15,325 bases of DNA from Phycisphaerales bacterium (lineage in GTDB: Bacteria > Planctomycetota > Phycisphaerae > Phycisphaerales > UBA1924). The notes below the pieces were generated by a model. That model did not search any database. It was not told the origin of the DNA and worked only from the letters and a program-made list of their open reading frames with translations. Below are positions 1 to 6,031 of this stretch, piece by piece. The DNA lies in contig JAUXUZ010000224.1 in NCBI GenBank assembly GCA_030680655.1, forward strand, positions 1-15,325. Direction: 5' to 3'. Every line of letters begins with the position of its first letter. Within the stretch, counting starts at the first letter, position 1. Made by a program: the position numbers and the translations under genes.

Positions 1-68
1 AAGAAACCCTCTACCTCGCCAAGCAAGCCATGAAAGCAGGCTTCTTCCCGCGTTCGCTCAGCTTCTGA
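1..68 (+). CDS. 3' end of an unrecognised protein (partial)
   Basis: An open frame enters from the left edge and ends at TGA 66-68. Its last 21 residues read ETLYLAKQAMKAGFFPRSLSF. The peptide has normal composition for a real C-terminus, and tmk begins on the same strand 118 bases downstream. The fragment is too short to assign to a family, and I do not recognise it. The frame is chosen because it is open from the edge and gives a plausible peptide; there is no other support. Confidence 0.45.
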   Translation, partial: ETLYLAKQAMKAGFFPRSLSF

Positions 69-124
69 CTCCCCTCCCCGGAGTGGAGCGACCGCGAGCG
101 AGGTTCTGCGTCATCTTGTATCCT

Positions 125-160
125 CCTCCGCGTCCTCCGCGCTTCTCCGCCCCTCCGCGT
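125..160. repeat. Tandem 9-base repeat, four units, upstream of tmk
   Basis: Four consecutive 9-base units read CCTCCGCGT, CCTCCGCGC, TTCTCCGCC and CCTCCGCGT. Units 1 and 4 are identical and units 2 and 3 diverge. On the other strand the unit is ACGCGGAGG, which resembles the short tandemly repeated repetitive sequences known from cyanobacteria (recalled from general knowledge, not searched). It lies in the 118-base gap before tmk and is pyrimidine-rich on the coding strand, so it offers no ribosome-binding site. Confidence 0.7.
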
Positions 161-173
161 TCCTGCCTTCCAT

Positions 174-187
174 TCCGCAATCCGCAA
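174..187. repeat. Tandem heptamer TCCGCAA x2 reaching into the tmk start codon
   Basis: Two exact copies of TCCGCAA lie back to back at 174-180 and 181-187. The final A of the second copy is the A of the tmk ATG at 187. Two copies could arise by chance, but the position next to the 9-base tandem repeat suggests both belong to a short repeat-rich leader. Confidence 0.5.
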
Positions 188-849
188 TGCTCCCCTTCCT
201 CCCCCAACTCGCCGGCCGCTTCATCGTCTTCGAAGGCGCCGACGGCTCCGGCAAGTCCACCCAGTTCACCCGCCTCACCAAGGCCCTCGACGACGCGAAG
301 ATCCCCCACACCACCGTCCGCGAGCCCGGTGGCACGCCCGTAGGCGAAAAGATCCGCGAAGCCCTCCTCACCCGCGAGATCGGCCAGATGAGCGTCCGCA
401 CCGAGATGCTCCTCTACATGGCCAGCCGCGCGGAACTCGTCGAGACCACCATCATCCCCGCCCTCAAGAAGGGCCACGCCGTCCTCGCCGACCGCTTCGT
501 TTCAAGCACCCTCGCCTACCAGGGCGCGGCCGGCGGCCTCCCCTCCGCCGACATCTCCGCCGCCGCACGCGTCGCCACCCAGGGCCTCCTCCCCGACCTC
601 ATCCTCCTCTTCGACCTCGATCAGGCCGCGGCCGCCAAACGACTCTCCCCGCTCTTGGACCGCATGGAAGCCAAGGGCGCCGCCTTCCACCAGCGCGTCC
701 GCCAGGGCTACCTCGACCAAGCCAAAGCCGATCCCCGCCGCTTCGCCATCCTCGACTCCTCCAAGCCGCCCGAGCACGTCTGGCAACAGCTCTGCGCAGC
801 GCTCACCGCCAGAGTCCCCGCCTTCGCCCAACGCGCAGCGTGGCAATAG
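187..849 (+). CDS. tmk: Thymidylate kinase (dTMP kinase)
   Basis: This 220-residue enzyme phosphorylates dTMP to dTDP with ATP in the cytoplasm, the committed step to dTTP. It has the full family pattern: a Walker A loop GADGSGKST at residues 17-25, REPGGT at 45-50 in the dTMP-binding region, the DRFVSSTLAYQG signature at 102-113, and a lid region around LLDRMEAKGAAF (156-167). The P-loop carries no extra arginine, so lid arginines such as R152 and R159 probably serve catalysis, as in E. coli-type enzymes. The length is normal for the family. ATG 187 is the only sensible start, since it puts RFIVFEG at residues 11-17. There is no Shine-Dalgarno sequence upstream. The gene appears to be monocistronic or the last gene of an operon entering from the left; a palindromic repeat begins 5 bases after the stop. 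Confidence 0.96.
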   Translation: MLPFLPQLAGRFIVFEGADGSGKSTQFTRLTKALDDAKIPHTTVREPGGTPVGEKIREALLTREIGQMSVRTEMLLYMASRAELVETTIIPALKKGHAVLADRFVSSTLAYQGAAGGLPSADISAAARVATQGLLPDLILLFDLDQAAAAKRLSPLLDRMEAKGAAFHQRVRQGYLDQAKADPRRFAILDSSKPPEHVWQQLCAALTARVPAFAQRAAWQ

Positions 850-853
850 CCCT

Positions 854-915
854 CCCTCGCCCGCGCAGCGGGAGAGGGTGGCGGAGGCTCGACGACGCCG
901 GGTGAGGGTGCCTTG
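854..915. repeat. Palindromic intergenic repeat, copy 1
   Basis: An inverted repeat pairs 854-863 with 869-878 (CCCTCGCCCG against CGGGAGAGGG, one mismatch). It is followed by GAGGCTC (884-890) inside a weaker hairpin (GGCG 880-883 with CGCC 896-899) and ends in TGAGGGTGCCTTG (903-915). A second copy at 9414-9479 has the same order of hairpin, GAGGCTC and TGAGGGTGCCTCG. It begins 5 bases after the tmk stop and could shape the 3' end of the transcript, although no T-run follows. It resembles the CCCTCTCCC-type intergenic palindromes of many high-GC bacteria (general knowledge). Confidence 0.8.
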
Positions 916-1200
916 GATATTCAAATCCACGTTCCTCGCACCCCCCAAAAACAACTCACCCCGCCGAACTCTCGTTCGACGGGGCGTTGACGCGACACTC
1001 CGCGGGCCTTCCCGGGCCCGCACATTCGTGATTGCTCGTCCCCCAAGACCAAGCGCTACCTGTCCACACCACTATGCGCCAAACCCGCCGTCGCGGCAAC
1101 CACAAAGGCCGTTATGGGCCGCAACACGACGCGAACAACGCAATTACCCTCGCCGCCTGCCCCTCCTCCACCTCCGCCAGCACACGCTCAGCAGGCGCAG
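916..1200. other. Intergenic stretch without a convincing gene; two hairpins
   Basis: No reading frame here has a recognisable domain or plausible composition; the open frames translate to Arg/Ser/Pro-rich peptides. Two inverted repeats are present. One pairs 959-969 with 974-984 (11-base stem, one mismatch, TCTC loop). The other pairs 1002-1008 with 1015-1021 (GCGGGCC against GGCCCGC, 6-base loop). Neither is followed by a T-run on the + strand. The stretch separates tmk from the terminator of the convergent minus-strand gene. Confidence 0.6.
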
Positions 1201-1241
1201 CACCAAAAAGAACGCGGGGCGGCCGTTCAGCCGCCCCGCGT
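1201..1241 (-). terminator. Rho-independent terminator for the minus-strand secreted-protein gene
   Basis: A perfect 12-base stem (ACGCGGGGCGGC at 1212-1223 paired with 1230-1241) encloses a 6-base loop. Read on the minus strand it is followed by CTTTTT (plus-strand AAAAAG at 1205-1210), the classic intrinsic terminator layout. It lies about 85 bases beyond the TAA of the gene at 1325-1975, in the correct orientation. This is the clearest terminator in the window. Confidence 0.88.
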
Positions 1242-1324
1242 CTCAGGCTATCTCGCTCTCGAATACCCGTATCAGCTGACGCGCCCGTCTAACCAGCGAC
1301 GCGCTCAGCCGCAAGATTCATGCG

Positions 1325-1975
1325 TTAGCGGCGACGGCGGCCCATCGCGGCCAGACCGATCGCGCCAAGGGCGACAGCCCCCGGCGTCGGAACCGTGGGC
1401 AGTTCCTTCAGCGTGAAGATGACCGGCGAGTCCTGCCCGGCCAGGTTGATGTTGATCACCAGCGCACCCGTGGCGCCCGGCATCCACATCGCACCGTTCG
1501 CTACGCCCGGCCCGCCGTTGCTGAGCATCTCGCGGTTGCCGTTGAGCAGCGTGTTGGTCGTGAACTCGGGGCCGACGCTCATGCCCGTCGACGACGGGTC
1601 GAACGACACGTTGTTCGAGAGCCCCAGGATCTGGCGGAAGCCGTCCCAGTTCAGGCCCGTCAGGTTCATGATCATCTCGCTGTCGATGATGATCTGGCTC
1701 GCCGTCTGGTTGTCGGGCAGCACCTGGCGGAACATGATCGTGATGGGCATCGGAGCGCCGGTGAAAGGGTCGATCTCGGTGAAGACCGCGTCCTTCGTCA
1801 GGTGGAGCACGCCGTCGGTGCTCGGAACCACCGTCAGCGTGACGTTGCTGCCGGTGATCACAGCCTCCCAGCCCATGCCAAGGGGCAGGATCACATCGGC
1901 CGAGGCCGTGCCAGCAAGGGACACAAGGGCGATTGCGCCCACGCTCGCGATACACTTGAGATTCTGACCACGCAT
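1325..1975 (-). CDS. Secreted protein with PEP-CTERM-like PTPGA...RRRR sorting tail (paralog 1)
   Basis: This 216-residue protein has an N-terminal signal peptide: K7, then a hydrophobic stretch at about 8-22, with a likely cut after GTASA at residue 26. The mature part is beta-rich and Thr/Asn/Gly-rich with no recognised catalytic motif. The tail at 193-216 is PTVPTPGA, a short hydrophobic stretch and MGRRRR. That tripartite layout is the PEP-CTERM/exosortase type of sorting signal, in the PTPGA variant. The product is expected to be exported, processed at the tail and retained at or released from the cell surface. ATG 1975 was chosen because the signal peptide starts there and an AAGGGGAG ribosome-binding site lies 7 bases upstream; the frame stays open to 2146, but the added residues are not signal-like. 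It is a clear paralog of the protein at 2193-2855. Its function is unknown. Confidence 0.85.
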   Translation of the reverse strand: MRGQNLKCIASVGAIALVSLAGTASADVILPLGMGWEAVITGSNVTLTVVPSTDGVLHLTKDAVFTEIDPFTGAPMPITIMFRQVLPDNQTASQIIIDSEMIMNLTGLNWDGFRQILGLSNNVSFDPSSTGMSVGPEFTTNTLLNGNREMLSNGGPGVANGAMWMPGATGALVININLAGQDSPVIFTLKELPTVPTPGAVALGAIGLAAMGRRRR

Positions 1976-1982
1976 AATTCGT

Positions 1983-1990
1983 CTCCCCTT
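1983..1990 (-). promoter_or_regulatory. Ribosome-binding site that sets the start at 1975
   Basis: On the minus strand AAGGGGAG ends 7 bases before the ATG at 1975. Together with the signal peptide it argues against the longer open frame that runs to 2146. Confidence 0.6.
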
Positions 1991-2151
1991 CGTCCTGAAG
2001 ACGCGTGTGCGTACCACAGCCGGCTGATCCAACAGCTCGGTGTGCATGACGCCACCACGCCTCCATGCCGACCGGTTTACAAAGGACCTTCCTGAACTTG
2101 TGAGCCGCCGCCCTTCCCGGGGCTGCGGCCACGACGCGACAAGCAAGGCCC

Positions 2152-2173
2152 CGACGGTGTTTTCACACCGTCG
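2152..2173 (-). terminator. Hairpin after the second secreted-protein gene, no U-tail
   Basis: A perfect 9-base stem (CGACGGTGT 2152-2160 with ACACCGTCG 2165-2173) has a 4-base loop that reads GAAA on the minus strand, a GNRA tetraloop. It starts 19 bases after the stop codon of the gene at 2193-2855. On the minus strand it is followed by GGGGCC rather than a T-run, so it may be a 3'-end stabiliser, a processing site or a weak terminator rather than an intrinsic terminator. It sits in the 217-base gap between the two paralogs. Confidence 0.5.
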
Positions 2174-2192
2174 AGACAGAAGTTTCGGTCAA

Positions 2193-2855
2193 TTACCGGC
2201 GGCGGCGTGAGCCGGCCAGCATGCCCAGGCCCATCAGCGCAGCAGCGCCGGGGGTGGGGGTAGGGGTCTCTTTCAGCGTGAAAACGACCGGGCTCTGGCT
2301 GGAGAGATCCACATTGATCACCAGACCACCCGAGCCGAGGCCGGGGTACCAGATGCCGCCGGCGGCGACGGTGCCGCCACCGAAGTCAACCTGGGTGTTG
2401 CCGGCGCTGTAGGTCGTGGTCGTGAACGGCCCGATCGAGAAACCGCTGGCGAACGTCGCGGCCGAGTCAAACCCGACCTGGCCGCCGTCGATCAGCTGCA
2501 TCCGGAAGCCGGTCCACGCCTGGCCGGTGTTGTTGTACAGCGCCTCGTCGGTGATGATGATCCGCGTCGCCGTGTTGGCGTCGGTCCCCACCTGGCGGAA
2601 CTGAACCGACAAACCGCCGAACAGGCCCGTCTGGGGGTCATAGTCGCGGAACTCGGCGAACTTCTCGATCACCAGCGTGCGAACGCCGTCGACCGTCACG
2701 TAGCCGTCGGCCACGATGTCGATCTGGTCGGCGATCGCACCAGCGATGATCACCTGCCAGCCGCCACCAAGGTCGCGGACAACATCAGCTGAAGCGACCG
2801 ACCCGGCAAAGCCGGCCAAGATCGCAGCAAGAGCAACACTGTTCGTAGTCTTCAC
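2193..2855 (-). CDS. Secreted protein with PEP-CTERM-like PTPGA...RRRR sorting tail (paralog 2)
   Basis: This 220-residue protein has a signal peptide (K2, hydrophobic stretch at about 7-20, likely cut after ASA at 23) and a C-terminal tail PTPTPGA (198-204), hydrophobic stretch and SRRRR (216-220). It aligns along its whole length with the product of 1325-1975. Shared blocks include ADV at the mature N-terminus, a GW near 32-36, FRQV, TA..III, TG..W.GFR, FTT, a Gly-rich segment before W.PG, LVIN, and SPV.FTLKE just before the tail. No enzymatic motif is visible. The start is GTG at 2855, supported by GGGAGG 8 bases upstream and by the immediate signal peptide. A promoter lies near 3008-3035. 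Export and sorting are inferred from the two ends; the role is unknown. Confidence 0.87.
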   Translation of the reverse strand: MKTTNSVALAAILAGFAGSVASADVVRDLGGGWQVIIAGAIADQIDIVADGYVTVDGVRTLVIEKFAEFRDYDPQTGLFGGLSVQFRQVGTDANTATRIIITDEALYNNTGQAWTGFRMQLIDGGQVGFDSAATFASGFSIGPFTTTTYSAGNTQVDFGGGTVAAGGIWYPGLGSGGLVINVDLSSQSPVVFTLKETPTPTPGAAALMGLGMLAGSRRRR

Positions 2856-3000
2856 AGTTCAATCCTCCCAATCTCCGCTCTGTGCATTTGCCGCACAAAG
2901 CGCACTCCCCAAGCAGTCACGCAAACCGGAACAGCCGATCTACGGATGTATCGCTTGGTGGACTCTGGCGGGCCTGACTCCGCCAAAATGCCCAACACTC
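2856..3000 (-). promoter_or_regulatory. Long 5' leader of secreted paralog 2 with two small hairpins
   Basis: The predicted leader contains two inverted repeats: 2966-2971 pairing with 2980-2985 (TGGCGG/CCGCCA, 8-base loop) and 2881-2885 pairing with 2893-2897 (TGTGC/GCACA, 7-base loop), the second about 25 bases before the start codon. I recognise no known riboswitch class. No open frame on either strand in this stretch looks coding. The leader could be unstructured or carry post-transcriptional control; this is speculative. Confidence 0.3.
2864..2869 (-). promoter_or_regulatory. Ribosome-binding site GGGAGG for the GTG start at 2855
   Basis: GGGAGG on the minus strand ends 8 bases before the GTG. 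It is one of the few strong Shine-Dalgarno sequences in the window and decides in favour of the non-ATG start. Confidence 0.75.
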
Positions 3001-3007
3001 CATCATC

Positions 3008-3035
3008 AAGATACACTCTGCCGCGATTGTGTCAA
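3008..3035 (-). promoter_or_regulatory. Sigma70-like promoter upstream of secreted paralog 2
   Basis: On the minus strand a perfect -35 box TTGACA (3030-3035) is separated by 16 bases from TATCTT (3008-3013; 4 of 6 matches to TATAAT). Transcription would start near 3001 and give a 5' leader of about 145 bases before the GTG at 2855. The surrounding DNA is clearly more AT-rich than the coding regions. The prediction rests on sequence match only. Confidence 0.55.
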
Positions 3036-3180
3036 CCAAAATGGTCAGTTTTTCACCCCCATTTTTTGCCGCCAGACCTTCAGATCTACCCAGATTCACG
3101 GCACTTTCGAACACAATGAACACCGCGCCCGCACCATACTGAACCAGCACATGCCCACCGACCACCAAAAACGGGGGGGT

Positions 3181-4284
3181 ATGGCCGATCCTGCTACAAC
3201 AGGGAGTAGTTGCGCGCCCAATCGTGGGGTCTATCTACTCCCAACCGAGACTGTCCCAGGACTCGCAGCCCAGGCTTCAGGTGATTCGATTCAGGCGCTT
3301 CGAGGTGCCCTTCAGGCCCTCGCGACACACAAATCGGCCGATAAATACCAAACAATTACCAACTATGCTGAGCCCCCCCTCACCTGGCATGCCTCCAATC
3401 CCGCTGAAATCCTCCGCGTCATCCCCGATGCGACCCCGCTGACGCGGCGCAGCATCGCACGTCTCCTCCCCGGCCCAGTCACACTCGCCATCGAACTCGC
3501 TGACGCCTCGCTCGTATCGCTCCGCCAACACCTCGGCACCGCCGCAGACGACGGCCGCTCGCTCTGGGTCAGGGTCCCCGACCACGCCGCGGCCATCGAC
3601 TTCATCTCCACGCACGGGCCGATCCTTGCGCGTGGCGTCCCGCTCCAGATCGGCGACACACCCACCCTCTGCACAACCGTCGATCAGGCGCGCGAACGCC
3701 TCGCCGCCGCTGACATCTCCTTCACCCAGGTGCCCGGGCCAGACGGCAGCGGCCTCCCATCAACGCTCGTGCGGCTCCCGCTCGCCGGTGGCTTCAAGGT
3801 CGAGCGCACAGGCGCCCTGTCCGCCGACACCATCCGCAACCGCCTCACGCTCCACATCCTCTTCGTCTGCACCGGCAACACCTGCCGCAGCCCGATGGCC
3901 GAGCAGATCGCCCGCCATCTCGCCGAACGCAGCGCTGCCGGTTCCATCCCGATCGAAACCGCCTCCGCCGGCGTCACCGCCGCGCCCGGCGAGCCCACCT
4001 CGCGCGAAGCCCTCGAGTCACTCCGCCGCCAGGGCGTCGACGCGCACTCCGCTGGCGCCCGGCCGCTCGACGCCACCGCCATCCGCTGGGCGGACGAGGT
4101 CTACACCATGACCGCCTCGCACCTGCGCGAGGCCCAGCGCCTCGGCGCACGCTCGGCGCAGCTGCTCGACCCAAACGGCCGCGACGTGCCCGACCCCATC
4201 GGCGGCACCCAGCGCCAGTATGATGACACCGCGGCCCGGATCGCCCAGCTCGTCACCGCCCGCCTCAAGGAGTCCGCCAAATGA
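3181..4284 (+). CDS. YrdC/Sua5-like domain fused to a low-molecular-weight (arginine-type) phosphatase
   Basis: This 367-residue protein has two domains. Residues about 15-222 resemble the Sua5/YrdC/YwlC (TsaC) fold: PTETVPGL at 21-28, LLPGPVTL at 95-102, VRVPDH at 130-135, and an STLVRL...FKVERTGALS end at 194-214. The family's KxR motif and SAN motif are not found where expected, so threonylcarbamoyl-AMP synthesis is doubtful. Residues about 224-367 are a complete low-molecular-weight phosphatase: VCTGNTCRSPMA at 229-240 (nucleophile C230, R236, S237) and the general-acid loop DPIG at 338-341. Thr234 in the loop matches B. subtilis YwlE, a protein-arginine phosphatase. ATG 3181 gives a normal N-terminus; ATG 3151, ten residues upstream, is also possible. 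The run of G at 3173-3179 is too close to act as a ribosome-binding site. The gene overlaps rpiB by 4 bases and is probably co-transcribed with it. Confidence 0.85.
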   Translation: MADPATTGSSCAPNRGVYLLPTETVPGLAAQASGDSIQALRGALQALATHKSADKYQTITNYAEPPLTWHASNPAEILRVIPDATPLTRRSIARLLPGPVTLAIELADASLVSLRQHLGTAADDGRSLWVRVPDHAAAIDFISTHGPILARGVPLQIGDTPTLCTTVDQARERLAAADISFTQVPGPDGSGLPSTLVRLPLAGGFKVERTGALSADTIRNRLTLHILFVCTGNTCRSPMAEQIARHLAERSAAGSIPIETASAGVTAAPGEPTSREALESLRRQGVDAHSAGARPLDATAIRWADEVYTMTASHLREAQRLGARSAQLLDPNGRDVPDPIGGTQRQYDDTAARIAQLVTARLKESAK

Positions 4285-4742
4285 ACATCGGCATCGGTGC
4301 GGACCACCGCGGCGCCAACACCGCCCGCATGCTCAGCGACCGGCTCAAGAGCCTCGGCCACACTGTCAGTGACTTCTCAGCCCTCGCCGGCGATGCCAGC
4401 GACTATCCCATCCCCGCCTTCACCGTCGGCAAGGCCGTCGCCGCCAGCGAGATCGACCGCGGCGTGCTGATCTGCGGCACCGGCATCGGCATGTGCATCG
4501 CCGCCAACAAGGTCAAGGGCGTCCGCGCCGCCGTCGTCCACGACGAGCTCACCGCCGAGATCAGCCGCACGCACAACAACGCCAACATCCTCTGCCTCTC
4601 CGCCGACCTGCTGGGCCAGCGCCTCATCGAGTCGATCACCGAGCGCTGGCTCTCCACCCCGTTCCAGGGCGGCCGCCACGAGCGCCGGCTCGACGAGATC
4701 CGCATGATCGAAGAAGGCAAGGACCCCGCCGCAAAGGCCTGA
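4281..4742 (+). CDS. rpiB: Ribose-5-phosphate isomerase B (RpiB/LacAB family)
   Basis: This 153-residue cytoplasmic enzyme interconverts ribose 5-phosphate and ribulose 5-phosphate in the pentose phosphate pathway. Family features are complete: GADHRG at 6-11, DYP at 41-43, the CGTGIGM loop at 65-71 with the catalytic base Cys65, ANKVKGVRAA at 75-84 and H98 in THNNAN. Length is typical. The ATG overlaps the stop of the upstream fusion gene as ATGA at 4281-4284, indicating translational coupling. The order YrdC domain, arginine-type phosphatase, RpiB mirrors B. subtilis ywlC-ywlE-ywlF, which supports the phosphatase assignment. The stop codon lies 8 bases from the stop of the convergent proA. 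Confidence 0.93.
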   Translation: MNIGIGADHRGANTARMLSDRLKSLGHTVSDFSALAGDASDYPIPAFTVGKAVAASEIDRGVLICGTGIGMCIAANKVKGVRAAVVHDELTAEISRTHNNANILCLSADLLGQRLIESITERWLSTPFQGGRHERRLDEIRMIEEGKDPAAKA

Positions 4743-4750
4743 GCCACGCC

Positions 4751-6031
4751 TCAACGCACCTGCCCGCTCCCCTCCACCACCCACCGCTGCGTCGTGAGCT
4801 CCTCCAGCCCCATCGGGCCGTACGCGTGCACGCGGCTGGTGGAGATGCCGATCTCCGCACCCAGCCCCAGCTGAAACCCGTCGTTGAACCGGGTGCTCGC
4901 GTTCACCAGCACGCACGAACTCTGCACCGCGCCCACGAACCGTTCGGCCGCGCCCCCCGGCCCGGTGTCGCGCGTCAGGATCGCCTCGGTGTGGTTCGAT
5001 CCAAACTCGCCGATGTGCGCAACCGCCCCCTCAACACCGTCGACCACTCGCACCGCAACGATCAGATCAAGAAACTCACGCCCAAAGTCGTCCGCCGCCG
5101 CGAGCTTTATTCGCCCGCCGCCCGCACCCCCAGCCAGCGACACGACCTCCTCCGTCCCGCGCACCTCCACGCCCGCCCGCGCGTACGCCGCCGCGAGCAC
5201 CGGCACAAACTCCACCGCCACCGCACGGTCCACCAGGATGCACTCGGCGGCGTTGCACGTGGCCGGCGCGCTCGTCTTGGCCGTCACGCACACCTCCACC
5301 GCCCGCTCAAGGTCGGCCGCTCCGTCAACGTAAATATGGCACACACCCTGAAAGTGCTGCACCGTCGGGATCAGCGAGTGTGCGCACACAAACTCGATCA
5401 GCTCGCGCCCACCCCGCGGGATCACCAGGTCGATGTCGTCCTTGAGCGTCAGCAACTCCCGCAAGTCGTCGCGCGATGAAGCCGTCACCTGCGTCATCGC
5501 CGCCTCCGGCACGCCGCGATCCGAGAGCACGGCACGTGCGATCGCGGCCAGCGCACGGTTCGTCGCGTCCGCCTCCTTGCCGCCCTTGAGGATGCACGCG
5601 TTCCCCGCCTTGAAGCACAGCGCCATCGCGTCGATCGTCACCGCGGGCCGCGCCTCGTAGATCATCGCGACCACACCCAGCGGTGCACGCACCCGCCGCA
5701 CCCGCAGCAAGCCGCCATCGGCCGTCGGCACCACCGACTCGCGCGTCACCACCCCCACCGGATCAGGCAGAGCCGCGATCACCCGCAGACGCTCGCTCAG
5801 TTGGCCTACATCCGCCGCGCTCAACGCCAGCCGTTGGAGCTTCGGCGAAGAGAGCCCCCCCGCTGCGGCCGTCGCCAGGTCCGCCGCGTTCGCCGCCAGC
5901 ACCCCCAGAGTGCCGGCCTCGATCCGCGCCGCGAGTTCGAGCAGCACGCCGTTCTTCGCCGCCGTGCTCAGCGTCGCCAGCGTGCGCGACGCCGCCCGCG
6001 CTCCACGCGCTGCCAGCGCAACTGCGCTCAC
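4751..6031 (-). CDS. proA: Gamma-glutamyl phosphate reductase
   Basis: This 426-residue member of the aldehyde dehydrogenase superfamily reduces L-glutamyl 5-phosphate with NADPH to glutamate 5-semialdehyde, the second step of proline synthesis. Key features are YEARPAVT at 125-132, the LKGGKEA nucleotide-binding segment at 148-154, IPRGG at 204-208, the catalytic cysteine in PATCNAAE (C259), FGSNHTEAI, and the terminal block EIGISTSRVHAYGPMGLEELTT. Length matches the family. It starts at ATG 6031, overlapping the proB stop by 4 bases, so the two are translationally coupled. No terminator is visible in the 8 bases that separate its stop from the convergent rpiB stop. Confidence 0.95.
   Translation of the reverse strand: MSAVALAARGARAASRTLATLSTAAKNGVLLELAARIEAGTLGVLAANAADLATAAAGGLSSPKLQRLALSAADVGQLSERLRVIAALPDPVGVVTRESVVPTADGGLLRVRRVRAPLGVVAMIYEARPAVTIDAMALCFKAGNACILKGGKEADATNRALAAIARAVLSDRGVPEAAMTQVTASSRDDLRELLTLKDDIDLVIPRGGRELIEFVCAHSLIPTVQHFQGVCHIYVDGAADLERAVEVCVTAKTSAPATCNAAECILVDRAVAVEFVPVLAAAYARAGVEVRGTEEVVSLAGGAGGGRIKLAAADDFGREFLDLIVAVRVVDGVEGAVAHIGEFGSNHTEAILTRDTGPGGAAERFVGAVQSSCVLVNASTRFNDGFQLGLGAEIGISTSRVHAYGPMGLEELTTQRWVVEGSGQVR

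Noticed and set aside
917..935. TTCAAATCC resembling a tRNA T-arm
   Set aside because: No acceptor stem, anticodon arm or D-arm can be placed around it; it is only a short 5-base hairpin.
1032..1292. Basic small open frames in the gap after tmk
   Set aside because: They run through the strong terminator hairpin at 1212-1241, have no ribosome-binding site and show random Arg/Ser/Ala composition.
1976..2146. Longer start for secreted paralog 1 at 2146
   Set aside because: The signal peptide begins at the ATG at 1975, which has its own ribosome-binding site; the upstream residues are Arg-rich and not signal-like.
2716..3180. In-frame extension of the YrdC-phosphatase gene to a start at 2716
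   Set aside because: The extra residues overlap the well-supported minus-strand secreted protein, its promoter and AT-rich leader, have no family similarity, and would put 155 extra residues before the YrdC fold.
4493..5479. Open frame of 328 residues running from rpiB into proA
   Set aside because: It spans the convergent ends of two well-identified genes in a wrong frame and is Arg/His/Pro-rich without any motif.
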